Made by a program: the position numbers and the translations under genes
In this document: piece by piece, positions 18,427 through 27,001 of the stretch
How positions within the stretch are numbered: position 1 is the stretch's first letter
How the letters are laid out: each line of letters begins with the position of its first letter
The notes under the pieces: model-generated
Databases searched by the model: none
Told to the model about the DNA's origin: nothing
What the model saw: the letters and a program-made list of their open reading frames with translations, nothing else
DNA from: a bacterium
GTDB taxonomy: Bacteria > Acidobacteriota > Thermoanaerobaculia > Multivoradales > J023
Direction of reading: 5' to 3'
DNA length: 35,764 bases
Assembly: GCA_024226315.1 (NCBI GenBank)
Contig: JAAELT010000511.1
Location: forward strand, 1 to 35,764

Positions 18427-20454
18427 ATGGCGAGCTCCGATTCTAAGGATACGAAACGCGGTGCCGGCGCGCCGTCTCGATCCGGCGTCAGCGACCTGGA
18501 GCGCGCGCTGGCCGCCGAGGAGCGCAGCGACCTGCGCTTCCGGGCGCTGTTCGACCGCACCAGCGACGGGGTGTTCATCTACGACCTCGACGGCAAGGTG
18601 GTGGCGGTCAACCAGAAGGCGGCCGAGATGTCCGGCTTCGCGGAAGCGGAGCTGATCGGCCGCTCGTTCATCGACTCGGCCGCGCCCGACGAGCGGGCCC
18701 GTGCCGCGGAGATCTTCCAGGCGCTGCGCGACGGCGAGGAGATGAAGCCGTACGAACGGACGGTGCACCGCAAGGACGGCAGCGAGCTGATCGTCGAGAT
18801 CACCGCCGCGCTGGTCCGCGACCGCGCCGGCAACCCGCATCACGTGCAGAGCGTGACCAGGGACATCACCGAGCGCAAGCACGCCGAGGCCGCGCTGCGC
18901 GAGAGCGAGGAGCGGTTCCGAACCCTGGTGGAAAACGCGCCCGAGGCCATCGTGGTGCTCGACGCTGCGACCGGGCGCTTCGTCCAGTTCAACGAGAACG
19001 CGCTCCGGCTGTTCAAGTGTGGACCCAAGGATCTGGAGCGGCTCGGCCCGGCCGATCTTAGCGCCTCACCGCAACCGGACGGCCGCTCGCCGAGCGACGC
19101 CGTGCCGGAGTACGTCGAGCGGGCGATGCGCGGCGAGACGCCGGTCTTCGAATGGTGGCACAAAGATCTCGAAGGCAATGAGATCCCCTGCGAGGTCCGC
19201 CTGGTCAGCCTGAGCGCCAAGCACCCCAACCTGATCCGTGGCAGCATCACCGATATCACTGTGCGCAAACGCCTGGAACAAGAGCAGCAGGCGCTCGAGG
19301 CCCAGATGCAGCGGGCCCAGAAACTCGAGAGTCTGGGCGTGCTGGCCGGCGGTATCGCCCACGACTTCAACAACCTGCTGGTCGGCGTGCTGGGAAACGT
19401 TACGCTGGCTCTGGAAGAGCTGGAGCAGGGTCATCCCTTGCGGGAGCGGATCCAGCAGGTCGCCCTGGCGGCCAGCCGAGCCTCGGAGCTGACCAGCCAG
19501 TTGTTGATGTACGCCGGCAAAGGGCCCACGAAACAGGAGCTGAGCGACCTCAACGACCTGATCCCCGAAGTCGAGACGTTGCTCGGCGCAGCGGTCTCGA
19601 AGAAGACGCGGCTGCGCTACGAGCTGGCGCCCGAGCCGCTCTACGTATTCGGGGACCGGTCTCAGGTTCAGCAGGTGGCGATGAACCTGATCACCAACGC
19701 TTCGGAGGCCATGGGCGAGACCGGAGGCACCGTGACCGTGCGCACGGGCACATGGCAGGTCGATCCGGCGGACCTCCCGGACAGCGACGTCGGCCAGGTC
19801 GCCGAGGGCGGCACGTATCACCTGCTGGAGGTCACTGACGAGGGGCCAGGCATCGACAACGAGATGCGCGACCGCATCCTCGAGCCGTTCTTCAGCACCA
19901 AGTTCCCCGGACGCGGGCTGGGACTGGCGACGGTCACCGGGATCGTCCGCAGCCACCGTGGCATCCTGCAGGTCGACTCCGCCCGTGGCGGCGGCGCCTG
20001 CTTCCGCGCTCTGCTGCCCGCGGCCGAGCCGCCGAGCGGCCCGTGGCCGAGCGAGCCGGCGAGCGCGGCCGAGCTGGCCGGCTGGACGGGCAGCGGCAAG
20101 GTGCTGGTGGCGGACGACGAGGAGCTGGTGCGCAGCGTGCTCGAGGAGCATCTGCGGCACCTGGGCTTCGAGGTCGTGCTCACCCGCGACGGCCTCGAGG
20201 CGGTGACCGTCTACCGGCAGCACCGGCACGAGCTGGTCGCCGTCCTGCTGGACCAGACCATGCCGGTGATGGACGGCGTGGAGGCCGCGCGCAAGATGCG
20301 GCAGATCGGCGGCGAGGTGCCGATCATCATGCTGAGCGGCTATGCCCGGGAGGAGCTCGCCGGCCGGATCCTCGAGAGTGGCATCGCCGACTTCATCCAG
20401 AAGCCTTTCGATGTCGCCGAGCTGCGCCGCGCCCTCGCCGAGCTGCTGGGCTGA
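18427..20454 (+). CDS. Cytoplasmic hybrid sensor histidine kinase (PAS-PAS-HisKA-HATPase-REC)
   Basis: 675 aa from ATG 18427, three bases after the glcD-glcE stop; the open frame begins earlier, inside that gene. Two PAS domains (about 33-150 and 160-280) end in the usual DITERK and DITVRK motifs. A coiled linker leads to HisKA with GGIAHDFNNLL (phosphorylated His 312), then the ATPase: N-box MNLITNASEAM, DEGPGID, and GRGLGLATV. A receiver domain fills 557-675, with phospho-acceptor Asp 609 (LLDQTMPVMDG), acidic pair 563-564 and Lys 659. No transmembrane helix is present, so it senses an internal signal through its PAS domains. Tight spacing behind the glycolate oxidase suggests control of or by that pathway. 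No separate response regulator is adjacent. Confidence 0.92.
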   Translation: MASSDSKDTKRGAGAPSRSGVSDLERALAAEERSDLRFRALFDRTSDGVFIYDLDGKVVAVNQKAAEMSGFAEAELIGRSFIDSAAPDERARAAEIFQALRDGEEMKPYERTVHRKDGSELIVEITAALVRDRAGNPHHVQSVTRDITERKHAEAALRESEERFRTLVENAPEAIVVLDAATGRFVQFNENALRLFKCGPKDLERLGPADLSASPQPDGRSPSDAVPEYVERAMRGETPVFEWWHKDLEGNEIPCEVRLVSLSAKHPNLIRGSITDITVRKRLEQEQQALEAQMQRAQKLESLGVLAGGIAHDFNNLLVGVLGNVTLALEELEQGHPLRERIQQVALAASRASELTSQLLMYAGKGPTKQELSDLNDLIPEVETLLGAAVSKKTRLRYELAPEPLYVFGDRSQVQQVAMNLITNASEAMGETGGTVTVRTGTWQVDPADLPDSDVGQVAEGGTYHLLEVTDEGPGIDNEMRDRILEPFFSTKFPGRGLGLATVTGIVRSHRGILQVDSARGGGACFRALLPAAEPPSGPWPSEPASAAELAGWTGSGKVLVADDEELVRSVLEEHLRHLGFEVVLTRDGLEAVTVYRQHRHELVAVLLDQTMPVMDGVEAARKMRQIGGEVPIIMLSGYAREELAGRILESGIADFIQKPFDVAELRRALAELLG

Positions 20455-20539
20455 GATCCGATGCGCCTACTAACCCTTCCCGGCCGCGAGCGGATCCAAT
20501 AGATCGGTGGGCCCCGACCGGTGAGCCGCGGAGCATGAA

Positions 20540-22333
20540 ATGAGCGAGATCTTCATCAGCTACGCGCGCGAGGACAAGCAGGCCGCCCAGATGCTGGCCT
20601 CGATCCTCAAAGAGCACGGCTTCTCGATCTGGTGGGACAGGAAGATCCCGCCGGGGAAGACCTTCGACGAGGTTATCCAGGGTGCCCTCGACCGCGCCAA
20701 ATGCGTCGTCGTCCTGTGGTCGCGCGCGTCGATCGAATCCGACTTCGTCAAAGACGAGGCGCAGCGTGCCGCCAACCGGCAGATCCTGGTACCGGTGCTG
20801 ATCGAGGCCGTCCGCATACCGCTCGGTTTCGGGCGTCTGCAGACCGCCAACCTGGTCGATTGGCAGGGCGATCCGGCGCACCCCGAATTCGATCGCCTGC
20901 TGCGCTCGCTGGCGGCGACGGTCGGGCGGCCGATGCCGTCGGAGTCGTCGATCCGGATGCAGCGACCACCGGGGATCGAGCGACCGCCCGAGATCCATCG
21001 CTTCGCCGGCGTCGAGCCGGAAGAACCCGCGCCACCGCCGGACGAGCCCCGACCGCGCAAACGCAACACCGTCCTCTGGGGCGTGGCCCTCGCCCTGCTC
21101 GCCGCCATCGCGATCGCCGGCTGGCTGCTCTACCTGAAACCCGCGGCCCCCGCCCCTATCGATCCGGTGCCGGAACCGCCCGCGGAGGTCGCCGTCGAAG
21201 AGCCCGAGCCGGCGCCGATGGACGAGAGTGCCGAGGCGGCACTGGAGTCGATCGAGGAAGAACCTCAGCTCGAGATCGACGTCGCCAGCGCGCTCGCCGA
21301 GCTCGAACGCATGGCGGCGGACCCATCGGTGCTCGACAAGGACCTGCTCGGGGCTTTCCGCCAGCTGGGGGCCGACGCCGGAGAGGAGCTCGACGAGGCG
21401 CAAGCGCAGGAGGTCATGGCGACGATCAGGTCTCTCGAAGCCTCGATCGACGACCTCGCCGAGCTCGAGGCCATGGTGAAACAGGGGGACCTGACGCTGT
21501 TGGAACAGATCGAGGCCTGGCGCGGCTTCGTGCCCACGAGGGAGGCTAGCCCGGCCGCCGAGCGCCGCGAGGCCCGCCTGGCGGAGCTCGACGAGCTGGC
21601 GCGAGGCTCGGCGAGCATCGCCGATCCCGACCTCTTCGTCACCTGCCGCGGCGTCCGCGAAGACTCGAACGGCAAGGCCGTGGAGCCGACCGGCGTCGCC
21701 GACGCCTTCGGCCCCGGCACGGTGCACCTGTTCGCCTGGGTAAGGTCCCCACGCTCCAGAGAGGCCCTGCGCCTGGAATGGCGCGACGGCGCGGGCAAGG
21801 TGGTCAAATCCAACGCCGTGACCGTTTATCGCAACGAGCAGCCGGGCTACCGGTTTCACTACTACCGCCAGTTCGGCGAGCCGGGTTCTCACGAGGTGCG
21901 GCTCTACAACGAGGACGGCGTCCTGATCGGAAGACGACAGTTCGAGATCAACCCCGGCAAGGCGCCGTCACTGCCCGCGGAACGCTTCGTCGATCACGGC
22001 AACGGCACCGTCACCGACCGCCGAACGCGCCTCACCTGGACGCGCGCCGAGATCTCGAACGGAGAGGGCATCCGCTGGGAAGAAGCGGCGGAAGATTGCC
22101 GAGGCTTGGACCTGGCGCGGCGCGACGGTTGGCGCCTGCCTTCGTTGGCGGAGCTGGAAACACTCCGCGACTCGAGCGCGCGTGTGGAGCTGCGAGGCCT
22201 CTTCCAGGTCTGGAGCTCCGAGCAGGCCGGCTCAGGCCGCGCCTGGCAGCTCGACTTCAAGAGCGGCGAACGGGTGGAGAGCCGCAACCGCAAGAAGAGA
22301 GGCAGCGCCGTCCTGTGCGTCACCGGCGGCTGA
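20540..22333 (+). CDS. TIR - transmembrane - DUF2914 - DUF1566 protein
   Basis: 597 aa from ATG 20540, with GGAG 9 nt upstream. Residues 1-130 are a TIR_2 domain (EIFISYAREDKQAAQMLASI, WWDRKIPPGKTF, SDFVKDEAQRAANR); the probable catalytic Glu is at 73. A proline-rich linker leads to one transmembrane helix at 177-198. Outside the membrane come a Pro/Glu stalk, a helical segment (240-355), a DUF2914-like beta domain at about 363-470 (VHLFAWVRSP, LEWRDGAGKVV, GSHEVRLYNEDGVLIG), and a DUF1566/Lcl C-terminal domain at 480-595 (RFVDHGNGTVTDRRTRLTWT, GWRLPSLAELETL, FQVWSSE). DUF1566 often occurs in secreted or surface proteins. I infer that an outside signal is sensed and passed to a cytoplasmic NAD-cleaving or scaffold TIR. 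It follows the histidine kinase by 85 bp. Confidence 0.88.
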   Translation: MSEIFISYAREDKQAAQMLASILKEHGFSIWWDRKIPPGKTFDEVIQGALDRAKCVVVLWSRASIESDFVKDEAQRAANRQILVPVLIEAVRIPLGFGRLQTANLVDWQGDPAHPEFDRLLRSLAATVGRPMPSESSIRMQRPPGIERPPEIHRFAGVEPEEPAPPPDEPRPRKRNTVLWGVALALLAAIAIAGWLLYLKPAAPAPIDPVPEPPAEVAVEEPEPAPMDESAEAALESIEEEPQLEIDVASALAELERMAADPSVLDKDLLGAFRQLGADAGEELDEAQAQEVMATIRSLEASIDDLAELEAMVKQGDLTLLEQIEAWRGFVPTREASPAAERREARLAELDELARGSASIADPDLFVTCRGVREDSNGKAVEPTGVADAFGPGTVHLFAWVRSPRSREALRLEWRDGAGKVVKSNAVTVYRNEQPGYRFHYYRQFGEPGSHEVRLYNEDGVLIGRRQFEINPGKAPSLPAERFVDHGNGTVTDRRTRLTWTRAEISNGEGIRWEEAAEDCRGLDLARRDGWRLPSLAELETLRDSSARVELRGLFQVWSSEQAGSGRAWQLDFKSGERVESRNRKKRGSAVLCVTGG

Positions 22334-22365
22334 GCGCCACGCTCTCGCCGAAGGTCAGGGCGCTC
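22332..22365. terminator. Hairpin between convergent genes (possible bidirectional terminator)
   Basis: GAGCGCC (22332-22338) pairs with GGCGCTC (22359-22365), and the stem covers the stop codons of both convergent genes. There is no U-tract on either strand, so support is structural only. Confidence 0.3.
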
Positions 22366-23668
22366 CCGCCAGGTGGATGCCCACGGCCTCCGGGGCGAGC
22401 TCGACGTCCTGGGGCAGGAAGCGGCCCTCGAGCCAGACGACGCGCTGCGCCTCCAGTTCTCGGCGCAGCTCCTTGACCGCCTCCTTGAGCCGCCGGTGGC
22501 CCGGGCGCGGCTGCGTCAGATCGAGGTCGCGCGCCTCCGGCCACTCGGGGCGCTCGCCGGGGGTCAGCGCCCAGACGAAGAAGGGCACCTGCAACAGGCG
22601 CAGATAGTCACGCGCCGCGGATGCCGGGTAGGCCCCCGGATCGGCCGGGCTGTCGCCCAGCAGCAACACCACCGCGCGCCGCCGGGTGCTGGCGTGAGCC
22701 TGCATGCCAGCCAGGGCGACGGCGTTGGGGAACATCAGAGAGAAGCTCTGCGGCCGCCGCTGCTCGGCGAGCCACAGCAGCCCGGCCTGCTCGGCGTCGA
22801 AGCGCTCGGAGCGCACGAACATCTCGGACGTCACCTCGGTGGGCAAGAGCGGTGCGCCGGCCGAGGACATGACGCGCATGGACGTCTTGTGCCCCAGCGA
22901 GCCGTACGCCGCGCGGCCGCGCACCGCGCCGATCTGGCCGCGCTCGATCTTCCTGAACAGATCCGCGAGCACTGGCTCGACGCCCGGATCGCGCACCACC
23001 ACCAGGTCCGCCGTGCCATCCTCCACGCCGTGCACCGGCACCGGCTCACCATCGACGAGGAACCAGCCCGCGAGGTCTTCCGGCCTGCGCGCGCGCGTAC
23101 CCTTGTCGAGAGTCACGGCGACCGCCGTCAACTCGCTCTGCATCTCGCTGCCGCGGCCGCCGCCGAAGGTGGTCTCGAGCAGGGAGACCGTCTCGTCGCG
23201 AAAGCGCAGCGTGGCGCTCAGGTAGTGGACCTCGCCCGGATCGTAGGCCGGCAGCGGCACGTGCGCCGGATCGACGATCGTGAGCGGCTTGCCGTCGAGC
23301 TCGAGGTCGATCGACTGCGGGCGGCGCTGGCCGAGGCTCTCCCAGACCAGGCCCACCGCCTCCGGCCTCCCCTGCTCGCCGCCCGAGAGCACCATCGCCG
23401 CGTCGGCCACGGCCTGCTTCTGGAGGTTGACCCACCGCCGCGCGCGGCCGACCTCGCGGCCCTGGGCGTCGCGCGCCACGGCCACCAGCTCGTGAGGCCG
23501 GATCGCCCTCCCGAAGTCGCATTCGAAGTGCCAGGGCTCGCGCCTTCGAACTTCCACCGTTCGGCCGTCGAGCCGTAGCTCGATCTGGGCCACCGGTCCG
23601 ACGGTGGCGAGCTCCACCGGATGGCTGCCGGTGACCAGGCCGAGGAGCAGCGTGACGAATTCGATCAT
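22355..23668 (-). CDS. VWFA-related acidobacterial-type protein without a MIDAS motif (paralogue B)
   Basis: 437 aa, starting at ATG 23668 within the last bases of the upstream gene (ATGA overlap). There is a short hydrophobic start (IEFVTLLLGLVTG) and then beta-rich sequence with WHFECDF and WVNLQKQ segments. The second half resembles the 'VWFA-related' proteins common in Acidobacteria: FPNAVALAGM, then RRRAVVLLLGDSPADPG and LLQVPFFVWAL. The DxSxS metal-binding motif expected at the first strand is replaced by VVVRDPGVEP, so metal-dependent ligand binding is probably lost. It shares GWFLVDGEPVPV and VVRDP with the neighbouring protein, so the pair are diverged tandem paralogues. Function is unknown. 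Confidence 0.75.
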   Translation of the reverse strand: MIEFVTLLLGLVTGSHPVELATVGPVAQIELRLDGRTVEVRRREPWHFECDFGRAIRPHELVAVARDAQGREVGRARRWVNLQKQAVADAAMVLSGGEQGRPEAVGLVWESLGQRRPQSIDLELDGKPLTIVDPAHVPLPAYDPGEVHYLSATLRFRDETVSLLETTFGGGRGSEMQSELTAVAVTLDKGTRARRPEDLAGWFLVDGEPVPVHGVEDGTADLVVVRDPGVEPVLADLFRKIERGQIGAVRGRAAYGSLGHKTSMRVMSSAGAPLLPTEVTSEMFVRSERFDAEQAGLLWLAEQRRPQSFSLMFPNAVALAGMQAHASTRRRAVVLLLGDSPADPGAYPASAARDYLRLLQVPFFVWALTPGERPEWPEARDLDLTQPRPGHRRLKEAVKELRRELEAQRVVWLEGRFLPQDVELAPEAVGIHLAGAP

Positions 23669-24720
23669 GGCCCGTCCCTCCCTTCCTCGGCGCTCGCGTA
23701 TACCGGCACGTAACCGGCCAGACGCATCCCACGGGCGGCGGCGGTGAGACGAACTTCCCAGATCGGATGGCTTCCGGCGACCCAGACGATGCGCTGCTTC
23801 TCGAGGGTCGCACGCAGCTCGCGACTGGCGACCTCGAACTGCTCCAGCGCCACCACCGGATCCACCAGACCGGCGCCGGCCGCGATCTCCCGGGCGCCGC
23901 TCCAGGACTCGGCGTAGGCGCTGAAGCCAAACGTCCAGACGAAGACCGGCACCTGGGACCGCTCGAGGTGCTCGCGCACCGAGGCAGTCTCGTAGAGGCT
24001 CTGGTCCGCGGAGGTGCCCTCGATCATCACCACCACCGCCCGCCGGCGGCCGGATTCGCCGAGCTCCTCGCCGGCGAGCGCCACCGCGTCGGAGACGCGC
24101 AGCACGTGCGGCAAGGACGGCGCCCTCTTCACGAAGGTGAGAAAACCCAGCTCGCGGGCCAGGAACGAAGGTGTGATGTTGAAGACGTTCATCGGCTCGA
24201 CGGTGCGCGAGACCGGCGCCGCGCGCGGCGCGACGAAGCGCACGTGGGCGCCCTGCCCCAGATCGAAGCTCTCACGCAGCGCCTCTCGCGCCGCCTTCAG
24301 GTCGGTGTTCGGCAGCCGCCCGCGTCGGACGCCGAAGGCCTCGCGGGCCGCGGCGACGAACTCGTCCTCGCCCAGCTGCAGAATCCGTGGATCCCAGGCG
24401 AGCCGGTTGTCGTTCTTCGGCAACGGCAACCGCAGCCGGCTCTCGAGGAAGTGGCCGGCCAGCAGGTCGAGGTGGGCCTGCGCCGCCGGATCGCGAATCA
24501 CCACGACCTCGGCTGGCCCCTTCTCGATCGTCAACACTTCGACCGGCTCGCCGGAGACGGCGAACCAGCCCCGCATGTCGGAGGCCTCCGGCGGCTCGCT
24601 CCCTTCGAAGACGATGGCCACGGGCGTCCGTCCGTCGCTCGCGACCGCTTCGTCGGCTGCCGCGGTACTGACGAGCAAACACAGCGCGAGAGCTGGAATC
24701 GACCTGGGTCCGAATCTCAT
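23665..24720 (-). CDS. Secreted VWFA-related acidobacterial-type protein (paralogue A)
   Basis: 351 aa. I chose ATG 24720 because GGGAGGA lies 9 nt upstream and MRFGPRSIPALALCLLVSTAAADE is a good signal peptide; the longer open frame to 25104 would run through the divergent promoter. It has GWFAVSGEPVEV, then VVVIRDPAAQ where a MIDAS motif would be expected, then SDAVALAGEELG, RRRAVVVMIEGTSADQ and VPVFVWTFGF, in the order of a VWFA-related domain. It ends with WVAGSHPIWEVRLTAAARGM; the next gene has the similar WLEGRFLPQDVELAPEAVGI. The two genes overlap by 4 bp, so the proteins are probably made together and may act as a heteromeric envelope complex. Confidence 0.75.
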   Translation of the reverse strand: MRFGPRSIPALALCLLVSTAAADEAVASDGRTPVAIVFEGSEPPEASDMRGWFAVSGEPVEVLTIEKGPAEVVVIRDPAAQAHLDLLAGHFLESRLRLPLPKNDNRLAWDPRILQLGEDEFVAAAREAFGVRRGRLPNTDLKAAREALRESFDLGQGAHVRFVAPRAAPVSRTVEPMNVFNITPSFLARELGFLTFVKRAPSLPHVLRVSDAVALAGEELGESGRRRAVVVMIEGTSADQSLYETASVREHLERSQVPVFVWTFGFSAYAESWSGAREIAAGAGLVDPVVALEQFEVASRELRATLEKQRIVWVAGSHPIWEVRLTAAARGMRLAGYVPVYASAEEGRDGP

Positions 24721-24892
24721 GACGGCGGCGTCCTCCCTCGGAGTCGAATGATCTCCGCCAACGGCCAGAATACAGCGCGGTGGATGGCCGCCTGGAGTTG
24801 GTGCAAACCCCAGGCCAGGCCTCAGCCGATCTGCTACGATCCTGCGCCGTCGATTCAGTCTCGCACAAACGTCCGACCCGGAGGTCCCCACC

Positions 24893-25825
24893 ATGCGTCG
24901 CATCTCTGCCCGTCGCAATCGTGCTCGCGCATCCGTCCTCGCCGCGGCCGCTCTCCTGCTGCTCCTCGTTCTCGCCCTCCCCGCCTTCGGCCAGGGCGCG
25001 GAAGAAGTCCAGATCAAGACCCTCGAAATCGCCGACGGCATCTTCATGCTCGAAGGCCAGGGTGGCAACATCGGCGTCGCGGCCGGCCCGGACGGCGTCT
25101 TCATGATCGACGATCAGTTCGCACCGCTGACCGAGAAGATCAAGGCGGCGATCGCCGAGGTCAGCGATCAGCCGATCCGCTTCCTGATCAACACCCACTG
25201 GCACTTCGACCACACCGGCGGCAACGAGAACCTGGGCAAGGCAGGGGTCGTGATCGTCGCCCACCACAACGTGCGCGAGCGGATGAGCGCCGGCGGCCTG
25301 ATCGAGTTCTTCGACAACCAGATACCGCCGGCGCCCGGCGTCGCCCTGCCGGTAATCACCTTCGAGGACTCGGTGACCTTCCACCTGAACGGCGACGAGA
25401 TCCACGTCTTCCACGTGCCGCCGGCCCACACCGACGGCGACTCGGTGATCCACTTCAAGAAGGCCAACGTGGTGCACACCGGCGACCTCTACTTCAACGG
25501 CCTCTACCCCTTCATCGACACTTCCTCGGGCGCCTCGGTCGACGGCGTCATCGCCGCGGCCGAGAGGATCCACGCCATGATCGACGAGAAGACCCGGATC
25601 ATCCCCGGCCACGGCGCGCCCTCGAACCGCGCCGAGCTCGCCGAGTACATCGAGATGCTGAAGGGTGTGCGGGCGAGCGTCGGCAAGCTGGTCGAGGCCG
25701 GCAAGACCCTGGAGGAGACGCAGGCCGCCAAGCCCACCGCTCCCTGGGACGAGCCATGGGGCAAGACCTTCATCACCGGCGAGCAGTTCACCGCCATCGT
25801 CTACGGCAACCTGGCGGGCAAGTAG
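24893..25825 (+). CDS. Secreted metallo-beta-lactamase-fold hydrolase
   Basis: 310 aa, with GGAGG 8 nt before the ATG and a signal peptide at 1-35 (basic start, AAAALLLLLVLALPAFG, then QGAEE). The zinc site is complete: THWHFDH (His 102, 104, Asp 106, His 107), His 179 (PPAHTDGDS), Asp 198 (HTGDLY) and His 240 (IPGHG). This is a periplasmic MBL-fold hydrolase of the class-B-lactamase/SoxH-like type. The Asp-rich site suits lactonases, lactamases or quinoprotein-relay hydrolases equally, so substrate is open. It is transcribed divergently from the VWFA-like pair across about 170 bp. Confidence 0.9.
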   Translation: MRRISARRNRARASVLAAAALLLLLVLALPAFGQGAEEVQIKTLEIADGIFMLEGQGGNIGVAAGPDGVFMIDDQFAPLTEKIKAAIAEVSDQPIRFLINTHWHFDHTGGNENLGKAGVVIVAHHNVRERMSAGGLIEFFDNQIPPAPGVALPVITFEDSVTFHLNGDEIHVFHVPPAHTDGDSVIHFKKANVVHTGDLYFNGLYPFIDTSSGASVDGVIAAAERIHAMIDEKTRIIPGHGAPSNRAELAEYIEMLKGVRASVGKLVEAGKTLEETQAAKPTAPWDEPWGKTFITGEQFTAIVYGNLAGK

Positions 25826-25984
25826 CCCGGCTACTCTCGGGCAAACCGAGCGTCCGAGGCGATCGCCGCGGGCGACCGCGGAAGAGCTCGATCTCGGCTC
25901 GTTCGAGGTCGAGCAGACGGGATCAGCAGAGCCAGGGCGAGGCCTCGGTCACGCGACGGAGCATCGTCTCGAGGGCGCGGCCAC

Positions 25985-27001
25985 CTAACGGCTCTTATCG
26001 CGTAGACGTTCATTCTCTATGAACATCTCGCCGAGCTTCTCTCGCAGCTCAGAGATCGCTTCTGCGCACTCGCTCGACTCCGTGCCCTCGAGGCTGGTCC
26101 GGCCGCCTGCGACAAAACGCGTGTGCCAGTCTTCGATCGTCTCGGCGGGTAGCCCGGTCTTTGCCGACAGGTCCGCGATCGACGTTCCCTTGATCACCGC
26201 CATTGCAACCCAGACCTTTGCTCCTGACGACGCTGTGTTCGGATCAATGTGTTTGCCACGACCCCTATCGTCTCGAGGACGTTTGCCTGCTTCCTCGAGC
26301 CTTCGTCTCCGCTCCTCAGCCTCCCGTGCCGCCATGATTACCTCTTCTCTCTTCTTCTTTTCAGCGGCCCTGGCCGCCCTCTCCTTTTCCAGCGCTGCCC
26401 TTTTTTCCAGCGCTGCCCTTCGTGCTGCTTCTGCGGCGATCCGCGTCGCATCAGCTTCATTGTCGATCTTCATCTCGGTCTCTTGCCTGAAGATGGGAGG
26501 CTGAATGGGAACGCCCTTGCGCCCCCTCGGCTTCGGTGGATCCTTCGGAATCTTCCGGAGCGCAGTTTTAAACCTGTTCTCTACCGCTTCAGAGGGGGTG
26601 GCACGCACGTCGCCCCTATCAAGCCCGGGTGGCTGAACGACCCTGAACGCTGCGTGCACGAGTTGTCCCTCTCCCGACTCGGCCGCCGCGAGAGCACGGT
26701 CGAGGGCTCTGGAGTCGCTTCCGCACCCGTTTCCCTTGGCGGACCTCACAACATGTGTCGTGTTGGCCGGGATAACCGTCCAGTAGTGGCAGTCCTCGCC
26801 CTTTCGGTGCTCGGTCTCGAACAGCACGACGAGTCCGCCGGCCCGGGTCTGGATCCGGGTGTCTGGCTTCACCGCTTCGTTTTGATTCAGATCCTGATCG
26901 ATGTTCTGCCGCGCTATGAAGATGATGATGTCCTCTGCGGCGATGCTCGGCGAGGCAAGAAGACCTACCAATGCGGCGATGACGAGAGCGGTTACCCTCA
27001 C
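25985..27001 (-). CDS. Secreted coiled-coil protein with transposase OrfA-like C-terminus, TIR-coupled
   Basis: 338 aa. The start is GTG at 27001, inside the TIR gene's stop codon (GTGA), with GAAGGAG 8 nt upstream, so translation is coupled. A signal peptide (RVTALVIAALVGLLASPSIA, cleavage near AAED) is followed by a small domain with cysteines at 71 and 93 (residues 25-125). Next is a Pro-rich stretch, a long charged Ala/Glu/Arg coiled coil at about 175-235 (with an AALEKR tandem), and a C-terminal unit at 261-336: WVAMAVIKGTSIADLSAKTG, ETIEDWHTRF, then AISELREKLGEMFIENERLR. That last unit follows the plan of IS3-type OrfA (helix-turn-helix plus coil ending in EN-x-x-L). A DNA-binding-like tail on an exported protein is odd. 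The role is unknown; it may be the periplasmic partner of the TIR protein. Confidence 0.75.
   Translation of the reverse strand: MRVTALVIAALVGLLASPSIAAEDIIIFIARQNIDQDLNQNEAVKPDTRIQTRAGGLVVLFETEHRKGEDCHYWTVIPANTTHVVRSAKGNGCGSDSRALDRALAAAESGEGQLVHAAFRVVQPPGLDRGDVRATPSEAVENRFKTALRKIPKDPPKPRGRKGVPIQPPIFRQETEMKIDNEADATRIAAEAARRAALEKRAALEKERAARAAEKKKREEVIMAAREAEERRRRLEEAGKRPRDDRGRGKHIDPNTASSGAKVWVAMAVIKGTSIADLSAKTGLPAETIEDWHTRFVAGGRTSLEGTESSECAEAISELREKLGEMFIENERLRDKSR

Noticed and set aside
22373..23578. Plus-strand frame opposite the VWFA-like gene
   Set aside because: Compositionally biased shadow of the minus-strand gene.
25826..25984. Possible gene fragment after the hydrolase
   Set aside because: Six-frame reading gives no recognisable motif; treated as plain intergenic sequence.
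23767..26022. Long plus-strand frame crossing the VWFA-like gene and the hydrolase
   Set aside because: It overlaps two well-supported genes in other frames and has no domain or ribosome site.
25985..27001. Remnant of an IS3-family insertion sequence
   Set aside because: Only the OrfA-like C-terminal unit is present, in frame within a signal-peptide protein; no OrfB, inverted repeats or target duplication are visible.
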